From DATATV01 sp036268615 (GTDB taxonomy: Bacteria; Actinomycetota; Actinomycetes; Mycobacteriales; Pseudonocardiaceae), in assembly GCA_036268615.1 (NCBI GenBank), contig DATATV010000060.1, positions 124,001 to 188,000 on the forward strand: 64,000 nucleotides of DNA. The letters are read 5' to 3'. Shown here piece by piece: positions 24,505 to 32,671 of the stretch; within the stretch, counting starts at the first letter, position 1; each line of letters begins with the position of its first letter. The notes under the pieces are model-generated. The model saw only the letters and a list, made by a program, of their open reading frames with translations, did no database searches and had not been told where the DNA came from. Both the position numbers and the translations under genes were made by a program.

Positions 24505-26955
24505 TCAGCCGCGCAGGCGGCTCATGGCGGGGTCGAACAGCGGTTCCTCGGCCACCACGGAGGGCACCTTCGCACCGAAGTACTCGATGTCCAGCGGCGT
24601 GCCGGGCACGGCGAACCCGGCCGGCAGCCAGGCGTAGGCGATGTTGTGGCCGGTGCTGTAGCCATAGGCCGCGCTGGTCACGTAGCCGACCGGGGCGCCC
24701 CCGGCGAACACGGGTTCGGCCCCGAGCACGACCGCGTGCGGGTCGGTCACGACGAGGCAGGCCAGCCGGCGGGCGGCGGTCTCGACGGACCGACCGGCCA
24801 GCGCGTCGCCGCCGACGAACGGGCCGGCGTCCGGCCGGACCGCGAAGCCGAGGCCGGCCTCGTACGGGTCGTGTTCCTCGGTCATGTCCACGCCCCAGGA
24901 CCGGTAGCCCTTCTCCAGCCGCATCGAGTTGAACGCGCTGCGCCCGGCGGCGATCATGCCGAACGGTTGACCAGCCGCCCAGAGCGTGTCCCACAACGCC
25001 TGGCCCAACTCCGCCGTGGTGTACAGTTCCCAACCCAGTTCGCCCACATAGGACAGTCGCAGCGCGGTCACCGGTACGTTGCCGACGTAGGCCGCCCGGC
25101 CGGTGAAGTAGCGCATCGCCTTCGCCGAGAAGTCCTGTCGGGTCAACGGTTGCAGCACTTCCCGGCTGAGCGGTCCCCACAGCCCGAGGCAGCAGGTGCC
25201 CGGGGTGATGTCGCGCACCTGCACGGTGCCGTCCTCGGGCAGGTGCCGGCACAGCCAGGTGAGGTCGAGATTGCCGTTCACGCCCACCTGGAACCGGTCG
25301 GCGGCCAGCCGCGCCACCGTCACGTCGCTGCGAATACCGCCGGCGGCGTTGAGCATCAGGGTGTAGGTGACCGAGCCCGGCCGCTTCGCCAGCTGGCCGG
25401 TGGTCAGGCCCTGCAACAAGCTCAGCGCGCCCGGCCCGGACACCTCCAGCCGCTTGAGCGGGGTCATGTCGAACAGTGCGACCCGGTCCCGGGCGACCAG
25501 CGCCTCGGCACCCGCGATCGGCGACCAGTGCCGCGCGGCCCAGTCGTTGCGCGCCGGAATCCGCTCCACCTCGGGCAGGTCGGCGTTCGCCGCGTACCAG
25601 TGCGGCCGCTCCCAACCGGTGCCTTCCAGGAAGTAGGCGCCGAGGTCGATCTGCCGCTGGTGGAACGGGCTGGTGCGCAGCCCGCGTGACTCGGCGACCG
25701 GGTCGAGCGGATGCAGGATGTCATACACCTCGACAAAGCTGCGACAGCTGCGGGCCCGCACATAGTCCGGGGAGAGTTGCGCGGGCTCGAACCGGTTCAG
25801 CTCGCAGCCGTGCAGGTCGAGCTCGCTCTGCCCGTCCACCAGCCATTCGGCCATCGCCCTGGCCACCCCGGCCGAGTGGGTGATCCACACCGCCTCGGCG
25901 ACCCAGAACCCGCGCAGCCCGGGATGTTCGCCCAGCAGCGGGAAACCGTCCGGGGTGAAGGAGAACAGGCCGTTGATGCCCTCGTCCACCTTGGTCTCGC
26001 CGAGCGCGGGCAGCAGGTCGACCGCGTCCGCCCAGGACTGCTCGAAGTCGGCCGGGGTGAACTCGCGTTCGGACGGCATCCCCTTGGTGTACCGGGGATC
26101 GCCGATCCGCTCGGGTGCGACCGGCATCGGGTCGTGCCCGTAGGCGCCCACGCCCAGCCGCTCCCCGTGCTCGCGGAAGTAGAGGTCGGCGCCCTGGTGG
26201 CGGAGGATGGGCAGGCTCGCCTCGGTCAGCTCGGTGTTCCGGCCGGCCAGCGCGGCCAGCGGGGTGGTTCGCGCGTACTGGTGGGCCATCGGCACCAGCG
26301 GCACGGTCAGCTCGACCAGCTCACCGATCAACGGCCCCCACATCCCGGCACAGCTGAGCACGACATCGGCGCCGAACACCTCACTGTCGGTGCGCACGCC
26401 GGTGACCCGGCCGCCTGCCCGTTCGATGCCGACCACCTGTTGGCCGGCCAGGAACCGGGCGCCGCGGTCCATCGCCCGCCGGGCCTGCGCCTCGGCCGCC
26501 CGCAGCGGCTTGGCCAGCCCGTCACCGGGAATGTGGAAGCCGCCGACGAGCCGGCTCGCGTCCAACAGCGGGTGCAGCGCGGCGCACTCCTGCGGCGACA
26601 GCAGCGAACTGGGCACGCCCCAGGACTGCGCCCAGCCGTGCCGGCGGTGCAGGTCGGCCCAACGCTCCTCGGTGGTGGCCACCTCAAGACCGCCGACCTG
26701 GTTGAAGCACCAGCGGCCGTCCAGCGTCAGCTCGCGGTACTTGCGCACGGTGTACTTCGCGAACTCGGTCATCGTCCGGCTCGGGCCGGTCTGGAACACC
26801 AGTCCGGGCGCGTGTGAGCTGGACCCGCCGGTGGTGAACAGCGGTCCCTGCTCCAACACGGTGACGTCGGTCCAGCCCCGCTCGGTCAGCTCGTCGGCCA
26901 CCGCACAGCCGACGATGCCGGCTCCGATGATGACGACGCGTGGCACCGTGGCCAT
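24505..26955 (-). CDS. Dimethylglycine dehydrogenase-like FAD/folate oxidoreductase
   Basis: The 816-residue product has an N-terminal FAD-binding DAO domain (VVIIGAGIVGCA, residues 7-18). A conserved SSSHAPG segment contains His48, which carries FAD covalently in dimethylglycine and sarcosine dehydrogenases. A central FAO_M region and C-terminal GcvT aminomethyltransferase domains follow and would accept the methylene group on tetrahydrofolate. The ATG at 26955 with GGAGG five bases upstream is preferred over 26991. It probably oxidises dimethylglycine (or sarcosine) in the betaine pathway. It is the first gene of a two-gene unit with the Rieske oxygenase, downstream of the IclR gene. Confidence 0.85.
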   Translation of the reverse strand: MATVPRVVIIGAGIVGCAVADELTERGWTDVTVLEQGPLFTTGGSSSHAPGLVFQTGPSRTMTEFAKYTVRKYRELTLDGRWCFNQVGGLEVATTEERWADLHRRHGWAQSWGVPSSLLSPQECAALHPLLDASRLVGGFHIPGDGLAKPLRAAEAQARRAMDRGARFLAGQQVVGIERAGGRVTGVRTDSEVFGADVVLSCAGMWGPLIGELVELTVPLVPMAHQYARTTPLAALAGRNTELTEASLPILRHQGADLYFREHGERLGVGAYGHDPMPVAPERIGDPRYTKGMPSEREFTPADFEQSWADAVDLLPALGETKVDEGINGLFSFTPDGFPLLGEHPGLRGFWVAEAVWITHSAGVARAMAEWLVDGQSELDLHGCELNRFEPAQLSPDYVRARSCRSFVEVYDILHPLDPVAESRGLRTSPFHQRQIDLGAYFLEGTGWERPHWYAANADLPEVERIPARNDWAARHWSPIAGAEALVARDRVALFDMTPLKRLEVSGPGALSLLQGLTTGQLAKRPGSVTYTLMLNAAGGIRSDVTVARLAADRFQVGVNGNLDLTWLCRHLPEDGTVQVRDITPGTCCLGLWGPLSREVLQPLTRQDFSAKAMRYFTGRAAYVGNVPVTALRLSYVGELGWELYTTAELGQALWDTLWAAGQPFGMIAAGRSAFNSMRLEKGYRSWGVDMTEEHDPYEAGLGFAVRPDAGPFVGGDALAGRSVETAARRLACLVVTDPHAVVLGAEPVFAGGAPVGYVTSAAYGYSTGHNIAYAWLPAGFAVPGTPLDIEYFGAKVPSVVAEEPLFDPAMSRLRG

Positions 26956-26984
26956 GACATCCTCCGCCGGTCGGGGATGATGAT

Positions 26985-27020
26985 GTTGCACATGGAGAGG
27001 CGTGTTCCGCTACGTGCAAC
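26985..27020. promoter_or_regulatory. Candidate operator: GTTGCAC...GTGCAAC inverted repeat
   Basis: GTTGCAC (26985-26991) and GTGCAAC (27014-27020) form a perfect 7-bp inverted repeat with a 22-base spacer, just upstream of the dimethylglycine dehydrogenase-like gene. Related TTGC/GCAA words occur in the divergent region at 27909-28066, suggesting one regulator, probably the IclR protein. Confidence 0.5.
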
Positions 27021-27119
27021 ACGGTGCGCCGCGCCCGCCCGCACTGTCAAGACCGCCCACCCGGAAGCCGCAGGGCGGCCACAGTTTTCTCCGGCACCGC
27101 TTTCCCCGGCACCGCTTTT

Positions 27120-27908
27120 TCAGGCGCCGCGCAGATAGCCCAGCTGGCCGGACAGGTCGTTCGCGGCGGTGGTCAGCTCGGCGACGACCTCCTTCACCCG
27201 GCGCCGGGGCATCCGGTAGGACGGCCCGGACGCGCTGATCGCGGCGGCGACCTCCCCGTTGGGGCCGAACACCGGCACGGCGACCGCGTGCAGGCCGACC
27301 TCCAGCTCCTCGAACGTGACCGCGTAGCCGTCCAGCGGTACCCGGTCCAACTGGCCGGCCAGGGTGGCCGGGTCGGTGATCGTGCGGGGCGTGTAGCCGG
27401 CCAGCTTGACGGCCAGGATCTCCTTGCGGCGCCGGGCATCCGAGTGCGCCAGCAGCACCTTGCCGCTGGACGTGGCGTGCAGCGGGGTGCGCTGGCCGAT
27501 CCAGTTCTGCGCGGAGACCGCGGCCGTGCCGCGGGCCTGGGTGATGTTGATGACCACGTCCCCGTCCAGCACGGCGATGTTCACCGTCTCGCCGACCCGG
27601 TCGGCGAGTTGCTGGCAGATCGGCTGGCCGAGGCTGGCCAGATCGAGCCGGCCGATGGCCGCGCCGGCCAGCCGCACCACGCCGAAACCGATCACGTACT
27701 TGCCGCGCTGGCCCAGCTGTTCGACCAGCCCGCGCCGCTCCAGCACGCTGACCAACCGGGACGCGGTCGACTTGTGCACGCCCAGCTCACCGGCGATCTC
27801 GGTGATTCCGGCCGCGCCCTTCCCGGCGAGCAGTTCCAGCACAGCGATGGCGCGGTCCACCGACTGCACCAGCGCGGCCGGTTCGCGGGTTTCCTCGCTG
27901 TTGCTCAT
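27120..27908 (-). CDS. IclR-family regulator of the betaine cluster
   Basis: This 262-residue protein has an N-terminal winged helix (LVQSVDRAIAVLELLAGKGAAGITEIAGELGVHKSTASRLVSVLERRGLV) and a C-terminal IclR effector-binding domain (QPICQQLADRVGETVNIAVLDGDVVINI... through the PRRRVKEVVAEL tail). The ATG at 27908 is used; the longer reading adds 49 residues with no family resemblance and overlaps the divergent promoter. It stands between the two arms of the cluster, so control of both arms in response to a pathway compound such as betaine is a plausible inference. Confidence 0.87.
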   Translation of the reverse strand: MSNSEETREPAALVQSVDRAIAVLELLAGKGAAGITEIAGELGVHKSTASRLVSVLERRGLVEQLGQRGKYVIGFGVVRLAGAAIGRLDLASLGQPICQQLADRVGETVNIAVLDGDVVINITQARGTAAVSAQNWIGQRTPLHATSSGKVLLAHSDARRRKEILAVKLAGYTPRTITDPATLAGQLDRVPLDGYAVTFEELEVGLHAVAVPVFGPNGEVAAAISASGPSYRMPRRRVKEVVAELTTAANDLSGQLGYLRGA

Positions 27909-28066
27909 GACGCAACGGTAGCCAAATATTGCCTCCTTGCAACGTTGCCCGTCGGCGGCCGGAACACCGGAAAGAACCATCGCCGAACTCTTGACGAACC
28001 GGAGGTCGACAGCGCATGGTGTTGCGCATTCCACCACCAGTTCCGCCTTGCGCAACGGAGGTGCCG
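27909..28066. promoter_or_regulatory. Divergent promoter/operator region of the betaine cluster
   Basis: This 158-base region separates the IclR gene from the ferredoxin gene. It contains the perfect palindromes GCAACGTTGC (27939-27948) and TTGCGCAA (28048-28055), plus single copies GCAACGG (27912-27918) and GTTGCGC (28021-28027). TTGCGCAA lies directly before the ferredoxin ribosome-binding site GGAGG (28057-28061), where a bound protein could block expression. Confidence 0.55.
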
Positions 28067-28384
28067 GTGATCCGAGTCTGCCCCCTCGACCAGTTACCGG
28101 CGGGCGAGGCCGTCCGGATCATCGCCAACGTACCCATCGCGGTGTTCAACGCCGACGGCGACTTCTACGCGATCGACGACACCTGCACCCACCAGGACGC
28201 CTCCCTCGCCGACGGCTGGCTGGAGGGCTGCCAGGTCGAGTGCCCGCTGCACGCCTCCTCCTTCGACCTGCGCACCGGGGCGGTGACCGGCCTGCCGGCG
28301 AAGAAACCCGTGCGGACCTACCCGGTCTCGGTGGAGGCCGGCGTGCTCTACGTGGACGCCCCGTCCCAGGTGGGCGCGGTATGA
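28067..28384 (+). CDS. Rieske-type [2Fe-2S] ferredoxin
   Basis: This 105-residue protein contains the Rieske cluster motifs CTHQDASL and CPLHASSFD. It resembles ferredoxin components of multicomponent oxygenases (BphF/NirD-like). The GTG at 28067 is preferred because GGAGG lies five bases upstream; the longer reading from 28016 adds 17 unrelated residues. Its stop overlaps the reductase start (ATGA). It probably passes electrons from that reductase to the Rieske oxygenase encoded across the divergent region. Confidence 0.87.
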   Translation: MIRVCPLDQLPAGEAVRIIANVPIAVFNADGDFYAIDDTCTHQDASLADGWLEGCQVECPLHASSFDLRTGAVTGLPAKKPVRTYPVSVEAGVLYVDAPSQVGAV

Positions 28385-29655
28385 GGTCGATCGCGGTGGT
28401 GGGCGCCTCGCTGGCTGGTCTGCGCGCGGCACAAGCCTTGCGCACCAAGGGATATGACGGCCGGCTCACCCTGGTCGGCGCCGAGCCGCACCGCCCCTAC
28501 GACCGGCCCCCGCTGTCCAAGAACTTCCTGGCCGGCGAACTCGACGCGGCCGAGCTGGCCCTGCTCGACCCGGCCGAGGACACCGCGCTGGGCGCCGATT
28601 GGCGGCTGGGCGTGCGGGCCACCGGTGTCGACCCGGCCGCCGGCACGGTGGCGCTGTCCGACGGGACCGAACTGGCCGTGGACGGACTGGTGATCGCCAC
28701 CGGCGGCCGGCCGCGCACACTGCCCGGCACCGAGCGGATCGACGGCGTGCTGACCCTGCGTACCCTGGACGACGCGCTCGCGCTGCGCACCCGAATCGCG
28801 GCCGGCCCGACGAACGTGGTGGTCGTCGGCGCCGGTTTCCTCGGCGCCGAGGTCTCCTCCACGCTGCGTGGTCTGGGGCTGGCGGTGACCGTGGTCGAGG
28901 CGCTGCCGGTGCCGCTGGCCGGCGCGCTCGGGCCGGAACTGGGCGCGCTGTGCGCCGAGCTGCCCGGCGATCACGGCGTCCCGCTGATCACCGGGCAGAG
29001 CGTGACCGGGTTGGGCACGGCGGGTTCGGCGGCGGGTTCGGCGGTGGCCTCGGTGCGACTGGCCGACGGCCGGGAGCTGGCCGCCGACCTGGTCGTGGTG
29101 GCCATCGGCATCCGGCCGAACACCGAGTGGCTGGCCGGTTCCGGGCTCGCCGTCGACGACGGGGTACGCACCGACGTCGGTTTCCGGACCGCGCTGCCCA
29201 ATGTGGTGGCCGTCGGGGACGTGGCCCGGCACCACTGCGACGGCCGGCACGTGCGGCACGAGCACTGGACCAACGCGGCTGACGAACCGGCCGCCGCGGT
29301 GACCAACCTGTTGGCCGGCCGCACCATCGACCGCTGTTCGGGCCGTGGCTACTTCTGGTCCGACCAGTACGGCGTGCGCATCCAGTTCGCCGGGTCGATC
29401 AGCCCGACCGACGAGGTGCGGGTGCTGGAGGGGTCCACCGCCGAGCGTGCCTTCCTGGCCGGCTACCACCGAGCCGGCCGGGTCACCGGGGTGCTGGCGA
29501 TGAATCTGCCGCGTGCGTTCAACCGTGCCCGCCGTGGCCTGACCGCACGGAACACCGAGGAGGACCGATGCCCGAGCTGTTCATCGGCGGAACCTGGCGG
29601 AGCGCCGCGCACGGCGGCCGACACGACATCATCAACCCCTTCGACCAGAGCCTGA
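28381..29655 (+). CDS. Ferredoxin reductase (FAD-dependent pyridine nucleotide-disulphide oxidoreductase family)
   Basis: The 424-residue product has an FAD motif at the N-terminus (AVVGASLAGLRAAQAL), a second dinucleotide motif for NAD(P)H (VVVVGAGFLGAEVSSTL) and the family block YDRPPLSKNFLAG. It matches the reductases that serve oxygenase ferredoxins. The ATG overlaps the ferredoxin stop. The family-like part ends near LPRAFNRARRGLTA. The frame then runs 88 bases into the next gene, adding about 30 residues that look like an out-of-frame reading of betB, so a recently lost stop or a small frameshift near 29560 is possible. Confidence 0.83.
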   Translation: MRSIAVVGASLAGLRAAQALRTKGYDGRLTLVGAEPHRPYDRPPLSKNFLAGELDAAELALLDPAEDTALGADWRLGVRATGVDPAAGTVALSDGTELAVDGLVIATGGRPRTLPGTERIDGVLTLRTLDDALALRTRIAAGPTNVVVVGAGFLGAEVSSTLRGLGLAVTVVEALPVPLAGALGPELGALCAELPGDHGVPLITGQSVTGLGTAGSAAGSAVASVRLADGRELAADLVVVAIGIRPNTEWLAGSGLAVDDGVRTDVGFRTALPNVVAVGDVARHHCDGRHVRHEHWTNAADEPAAAVTNLLAGRTIDRCSGRGYFWSDQYGVRIQFAGSISPTDEVRVLEGSTAERAFLAGYHRAGRVTGVLAMNLPRAFNRARRGLTARNTEEDRCPSCSSAEPGGAPRTAADTTSSTPSTRA

Positions 29656-31040
29656 TCACCTCGGTCGACGCGGCCGACCGCACCGACACCGAGGCCGCGA
29701 TCCTGGCCGCCCGGCAGGCCTTCGACCAGGGCGACTGGCCACGCACGCCACCGGCCCAGCGCGCCGCGCTGCTCGACCGGGTGGCCGACCTGCTCGTCCG
29801 CGACCAGGAGGAGATCGCCCGCACGGAGACCCTGGACACCGGGAAAACGCTGGTGGAGAGCCGGATCGACGTGTCCGACGTGGTCGCGGTGTTCCGCTAC
29901 TACGCCGGCCTGGTCGCCGAGCTGACCGCCCGGCCGGTGCCGCTGGACACTGCCGACGCGAGCAGCCGGATCGACTACGAGCCGGTCGGCGTGTGCGGGT
30001 TGATCGCGCCGTGGAACTACCCGCTGTTGCAGGCGGCCTGGAAGATCGCGCCGGCGCTGGGCGCGGGCAACACCGTCGTCGTCAAGCCCAGCGAGATCAC
30101 CCCGCTGAGCACGATCATGCTGTTCCGAATACTTGCCGAGGCCGGCCTGCCGGCGGGCGTGGCCAACCTGGTGCTGGGCACCGGACCCGAGGCGGGCGCG
30201 CCGCTGGCCGAGCATCCCGCGGTCGACCTGGTCTCGTTCACCGGCAGCCTGGCCACCGGCCGCCGGATCATGCGCGCGGCGGCCGAGACGGTGAAGAAGG
30301 TCTGTCTGGAGCTGGGTGGCAAGAACCCGAACATCGTGTTCGCCGACGCCGACCTGGACGTGGCCCTCGACCACGCACTGACCGCGGTTTTCCTGCACAG
30401 CGGCCAGGTCTGCTCGGCGGGCACCCGGCTGCTGGTGGAAACGCCGGTCTACGAGGAGTTCGTCACCGAACTGGCCCGCCGGGCGGCACTGATCAAGCTG
30501 GGCAACGGCCTCGACGAGAACACCGGTAGCGGACCGCTGGTCTCCGCGATCCATCTGTCCAAAGTGGAAAGATATGGCCGGCTCGGCGTCGAGCAGGGCG
30601 CCCGGCTGCTGACCGGCGGCGGTCGTCCGAGCGAACCGGAACTGGCCAACGGCTTCTTCTACCGGCCGACGGTGTTCGCCGACTGCACCCGGGAGATGAC
30701 CGTGGTGCGGGACGAGACGTTCGGCCCGATCATCACCGCCGAGCGGTTCGACACCGAGGCGCAGGCGGTCGAACTGGGCAACGACACCGACTACGGCCTG
30801 GCCGGCGCGGTGTGGACCCAGGACACCGACCGGGGCGAGCGGGTGGCCCGCGGGCTGCGCCACGGCACGGTCTGGATCAACGACTTCGGCCCGTATCTGC
30901 CGGCGGCCGAATGGGGCGGGTTCAAGCGGTCCGGGATCGGCCGCGAGCTGGGGCCGTCCGGGCTGCACGAGTACTGCGAGCCCAAGCACGTCTACCGCAA
31001 CCACAAGCCGGTCGCCCAACACTGGTTCGGCCGGCCCTGA
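29568..31040 (+). CDS. betB: Betaine aldehyde dehydrogenase-like ALDH
   Basis: This 490-residue aldehyde dehydrogenase has the Glu248 motif (LELGGKNPN), the catalytic Cys282 (SGQVCSAGTRL) and the APWNYPL and FGPI blocks. Length and sequence fit the betaine aldehyde/aminoaldehyde dehydrogenase group (ALDH9-like), which oxidises betaine aldehyde to glycine betaine with NAD+. GAGGA lies seven bases before the ATG. The linked GMC choline dehydrogenase and permease support this substrate, although other amino aldehydes cannot be excluded. Confidence 0.85.
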   Translation: MPELFIGGTWRSAAHGGRHDIINPFDQSLITSVDAADRTDTEAAILAARQAFDQGDWPRTPPAQRAALLDRVADLLVRDQEEIARTETLDTGKTLVESRIDVSDVVAVFRYYAGLVAELTARPVPLDTADASSRIDYEPVGVCGLIAPWNYPLLQAAWKIAPALGAGNTVVVKPSEITPLSTIMLFRILAEAGLPAGVANLVLGTGPEAGAPLAEHPAVDLVSFTGSLATGRRIMRAAAETVKKVCLELGGKNPNIVFADADLDVALDHALTAVFLHSGQVCSAGTRLLVETPVYEEFVTELARRAALIKLGNGLDENTGSGPLVSAIHLSKVERYGRLGVEQGARLLTGGGRPSEPELANGFFYRPTVFADCTREMTVVRDETFGPIITAERFDTEAQAVELGNDTDYGLAGAVWTQDTDRGERVARGLRHGTVWINDFGPYLPAAEWGGFKRSGIGRELGPSGLHEYCEPKHVYRNHKPVAQHWFGRP

Positions 31041-31114
31041 CCCATCCCCTCGACGACCACCACCCCGCCCGGCAGTTCCCCGTTACGCCCGAACGGATTC
31101 CCGAGGACGTCGCC

Positions 31115-32671
31115 ATGAGTACAGAAGTCGATTCCGCAACCGCCAACGACAGCTCCGATCTGGCCAAGTTCGGCTACCGGCAGGAGTTGGAGCGCTCGCT
31201 GGGCTCGTTCTCCAGCTTCGCCGCGGGCTTCAGCTACATCTCGATCATGACCGGCGTGTTCGAACTGTTCGCGTTCGGCTTCGGCTCCGGCGGACCGGCG
31301 TTCATCTGGACGTGGCCGCTTGTGTTCATCGGTCAGTTGGCGGTGGCGTTCTGCTTCGCCGAGGTGGCCGGGCAGTTCCCGATCGCCGGCTCGGTCTACC
31401 AGTGGTCCAAACAGATAGCCCGACCGACCACGTCCTGGATGGCCGGTTGGATCATGAGCATCGGCGCGATCGTCACCGCCGCCGCGGTCGCGGTGGCCTA
31501 CCAGGTGATCCTGCCGCAGATCTCGCTGGCCTTCCAGATCGTCGGCGGTTCGGCCGACGCCGGCCTGACCTCGACACCCAATGGTGCGAAGAACGCGATC
31601 CTGCTGGCGCTGGCGCTGGTCGTGTTCACCACGATCATCAACATCATCGGCGTGAAGGTGATGTCCAAGATCAACAACTTCGGCGTGGTCGTCGAGCTGA
31701 CCGCGACCGTGCTGCTGATCATCATGCTGGCGGTGCACATCAAGCGCGGCCCGCAGCAGGTGCTCTTCGACACCAACAGCACCGGCGCCGGCCATTCATG
31801 GGGTTATCTCGGCGCGTTCCTGGTCGCCAGTCTGATGAGCGCATACGTCTTCTACGGCTTCGACACCGCGGGCGCACTGGCCGAGGAGACCCGCAATCCG
31901 CGCAGGCACGCGCCGAGGGCGATCATCCGGGCGATCACGGCGGCGTTCATCGTCGGCGGCCTGCTGATGCTGGTCGGCATGATGGCCGTGGGCAACCTGC
32001 ATGCCAGCGACCTGGGCACCGCCGGTATGCCGTACCTGATCAAGAGCACCCTGGGCACCGGCCTGGGTGACGCCTTCCTGGTCTGCTCGGCCATCGCCAT
32101 CACCGTCTGCTGCCTGGCCGTGCAGACCGCGGCGATCCGAATGCTCTTCTCGATGGCACGGGACAATCGACTGCCGTTCTCCCGGCAGATGGGCAAGGTC
32201 TCCAAGCGGGCCAAGACCCCGGCGCTGCCGGCGATCATCACCGGCGTGCTGACCATCGCGCTGCTCGCGGTGAACATCGGCAACCAGCGGGTGTTCTACA
32301 TCCTCACGTCGGTGGCGATCATCCTGTTCTACATCCCGTACCTGATGGTCACCGGCCCGATGCTGCTGCGCCGACTGCGCGGGAACTGGCCCAAGCCCGA
32401 CCACGGCCAGCACTTCTCGCTGGGCCGCTGGGGCATCGTGGTGAACATCTTCGCGGTGCTCTACGGCGCGGCCATGACGGTCAACCTGGCCTGGCCGAGG
32501 GCCGCGGTCTACGGCAGCGACCACTGGTACTTCCAGTGGGGCGCGGTCGTTTTCGTGGTCGCCATCGTGGTCATCGGCGGCGTCATGCTCCGCGTGCGCC
32601 GACGCGCCTGGGCCGCGGCGTCGACCGCCGAACACGCGGCCGAGCCGGTCGTCGAGGGGAGTGCCCCGTGA
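31115..32671 (+). CDS. APC-superfamily permease, probable choline/betaine or quaternary amine importer
   Basis: The 518-residue product has about 12 transmembrane helices and the same fingerprint as the guanidine-operon permease: FAAGFSYISI near the N-terminus, PIAGSVYQWSK, and YVFYGFDTAGALAEETRNPRRHAP after a central helix. The ATG at 31115 follows GAGGA (31103-31107); the longer reading covers the end of betB. Its stop overlaps the start of the choline dehydrogenase (GTGA), so it is translationally coupled to that enzyme. Import of choline or a related amine is inferred from context. Confidence 0.8.
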   Translation: MSTEVDSATANDSSDLAKFGYRQELERSLGSFSSFAAGFSYISIMTGVFELFAFGFGSGGPAFIWTWPLVFIGQLAVAFCFAEVAGQFPIAGSVYQWSKQIARPTTSWMAGWIMSIGAIVTAAAVAVAYQVILPQISLAFQIVGGSADAGLTSTPNGAKNAILLALALVVFTTIINIIGVKVMSKINNFGVVVELTATVLLIIMLAVHIKRGPQQVLFDTNSTGAGHSWGYLGAFLVASLMSAYVFYGFDTAGALAEETRNPRRHAPRAIIRAITAAFIVGGLLMLVGMMAVGNLHASDLGTAGMPYLIKSTLGTGLGDAFLVCSAIAITVCCLAVQTAAIRMLFSMARDNRLPFSRQMGKVSKRAKTPALPAIITGVLTIALLAVNIGNQRVFYILTSVAIILFYIPYLMVTGPMLLRRLRGNWPKPDHGQHFSLGRWGIVVNIFAVLYGAAMTVNLAWPRAAVYGSDHWYFQWGAVVFVVAIVVIGGVMLRVRRRAWAAASTAEHAAEPVVEGSAP

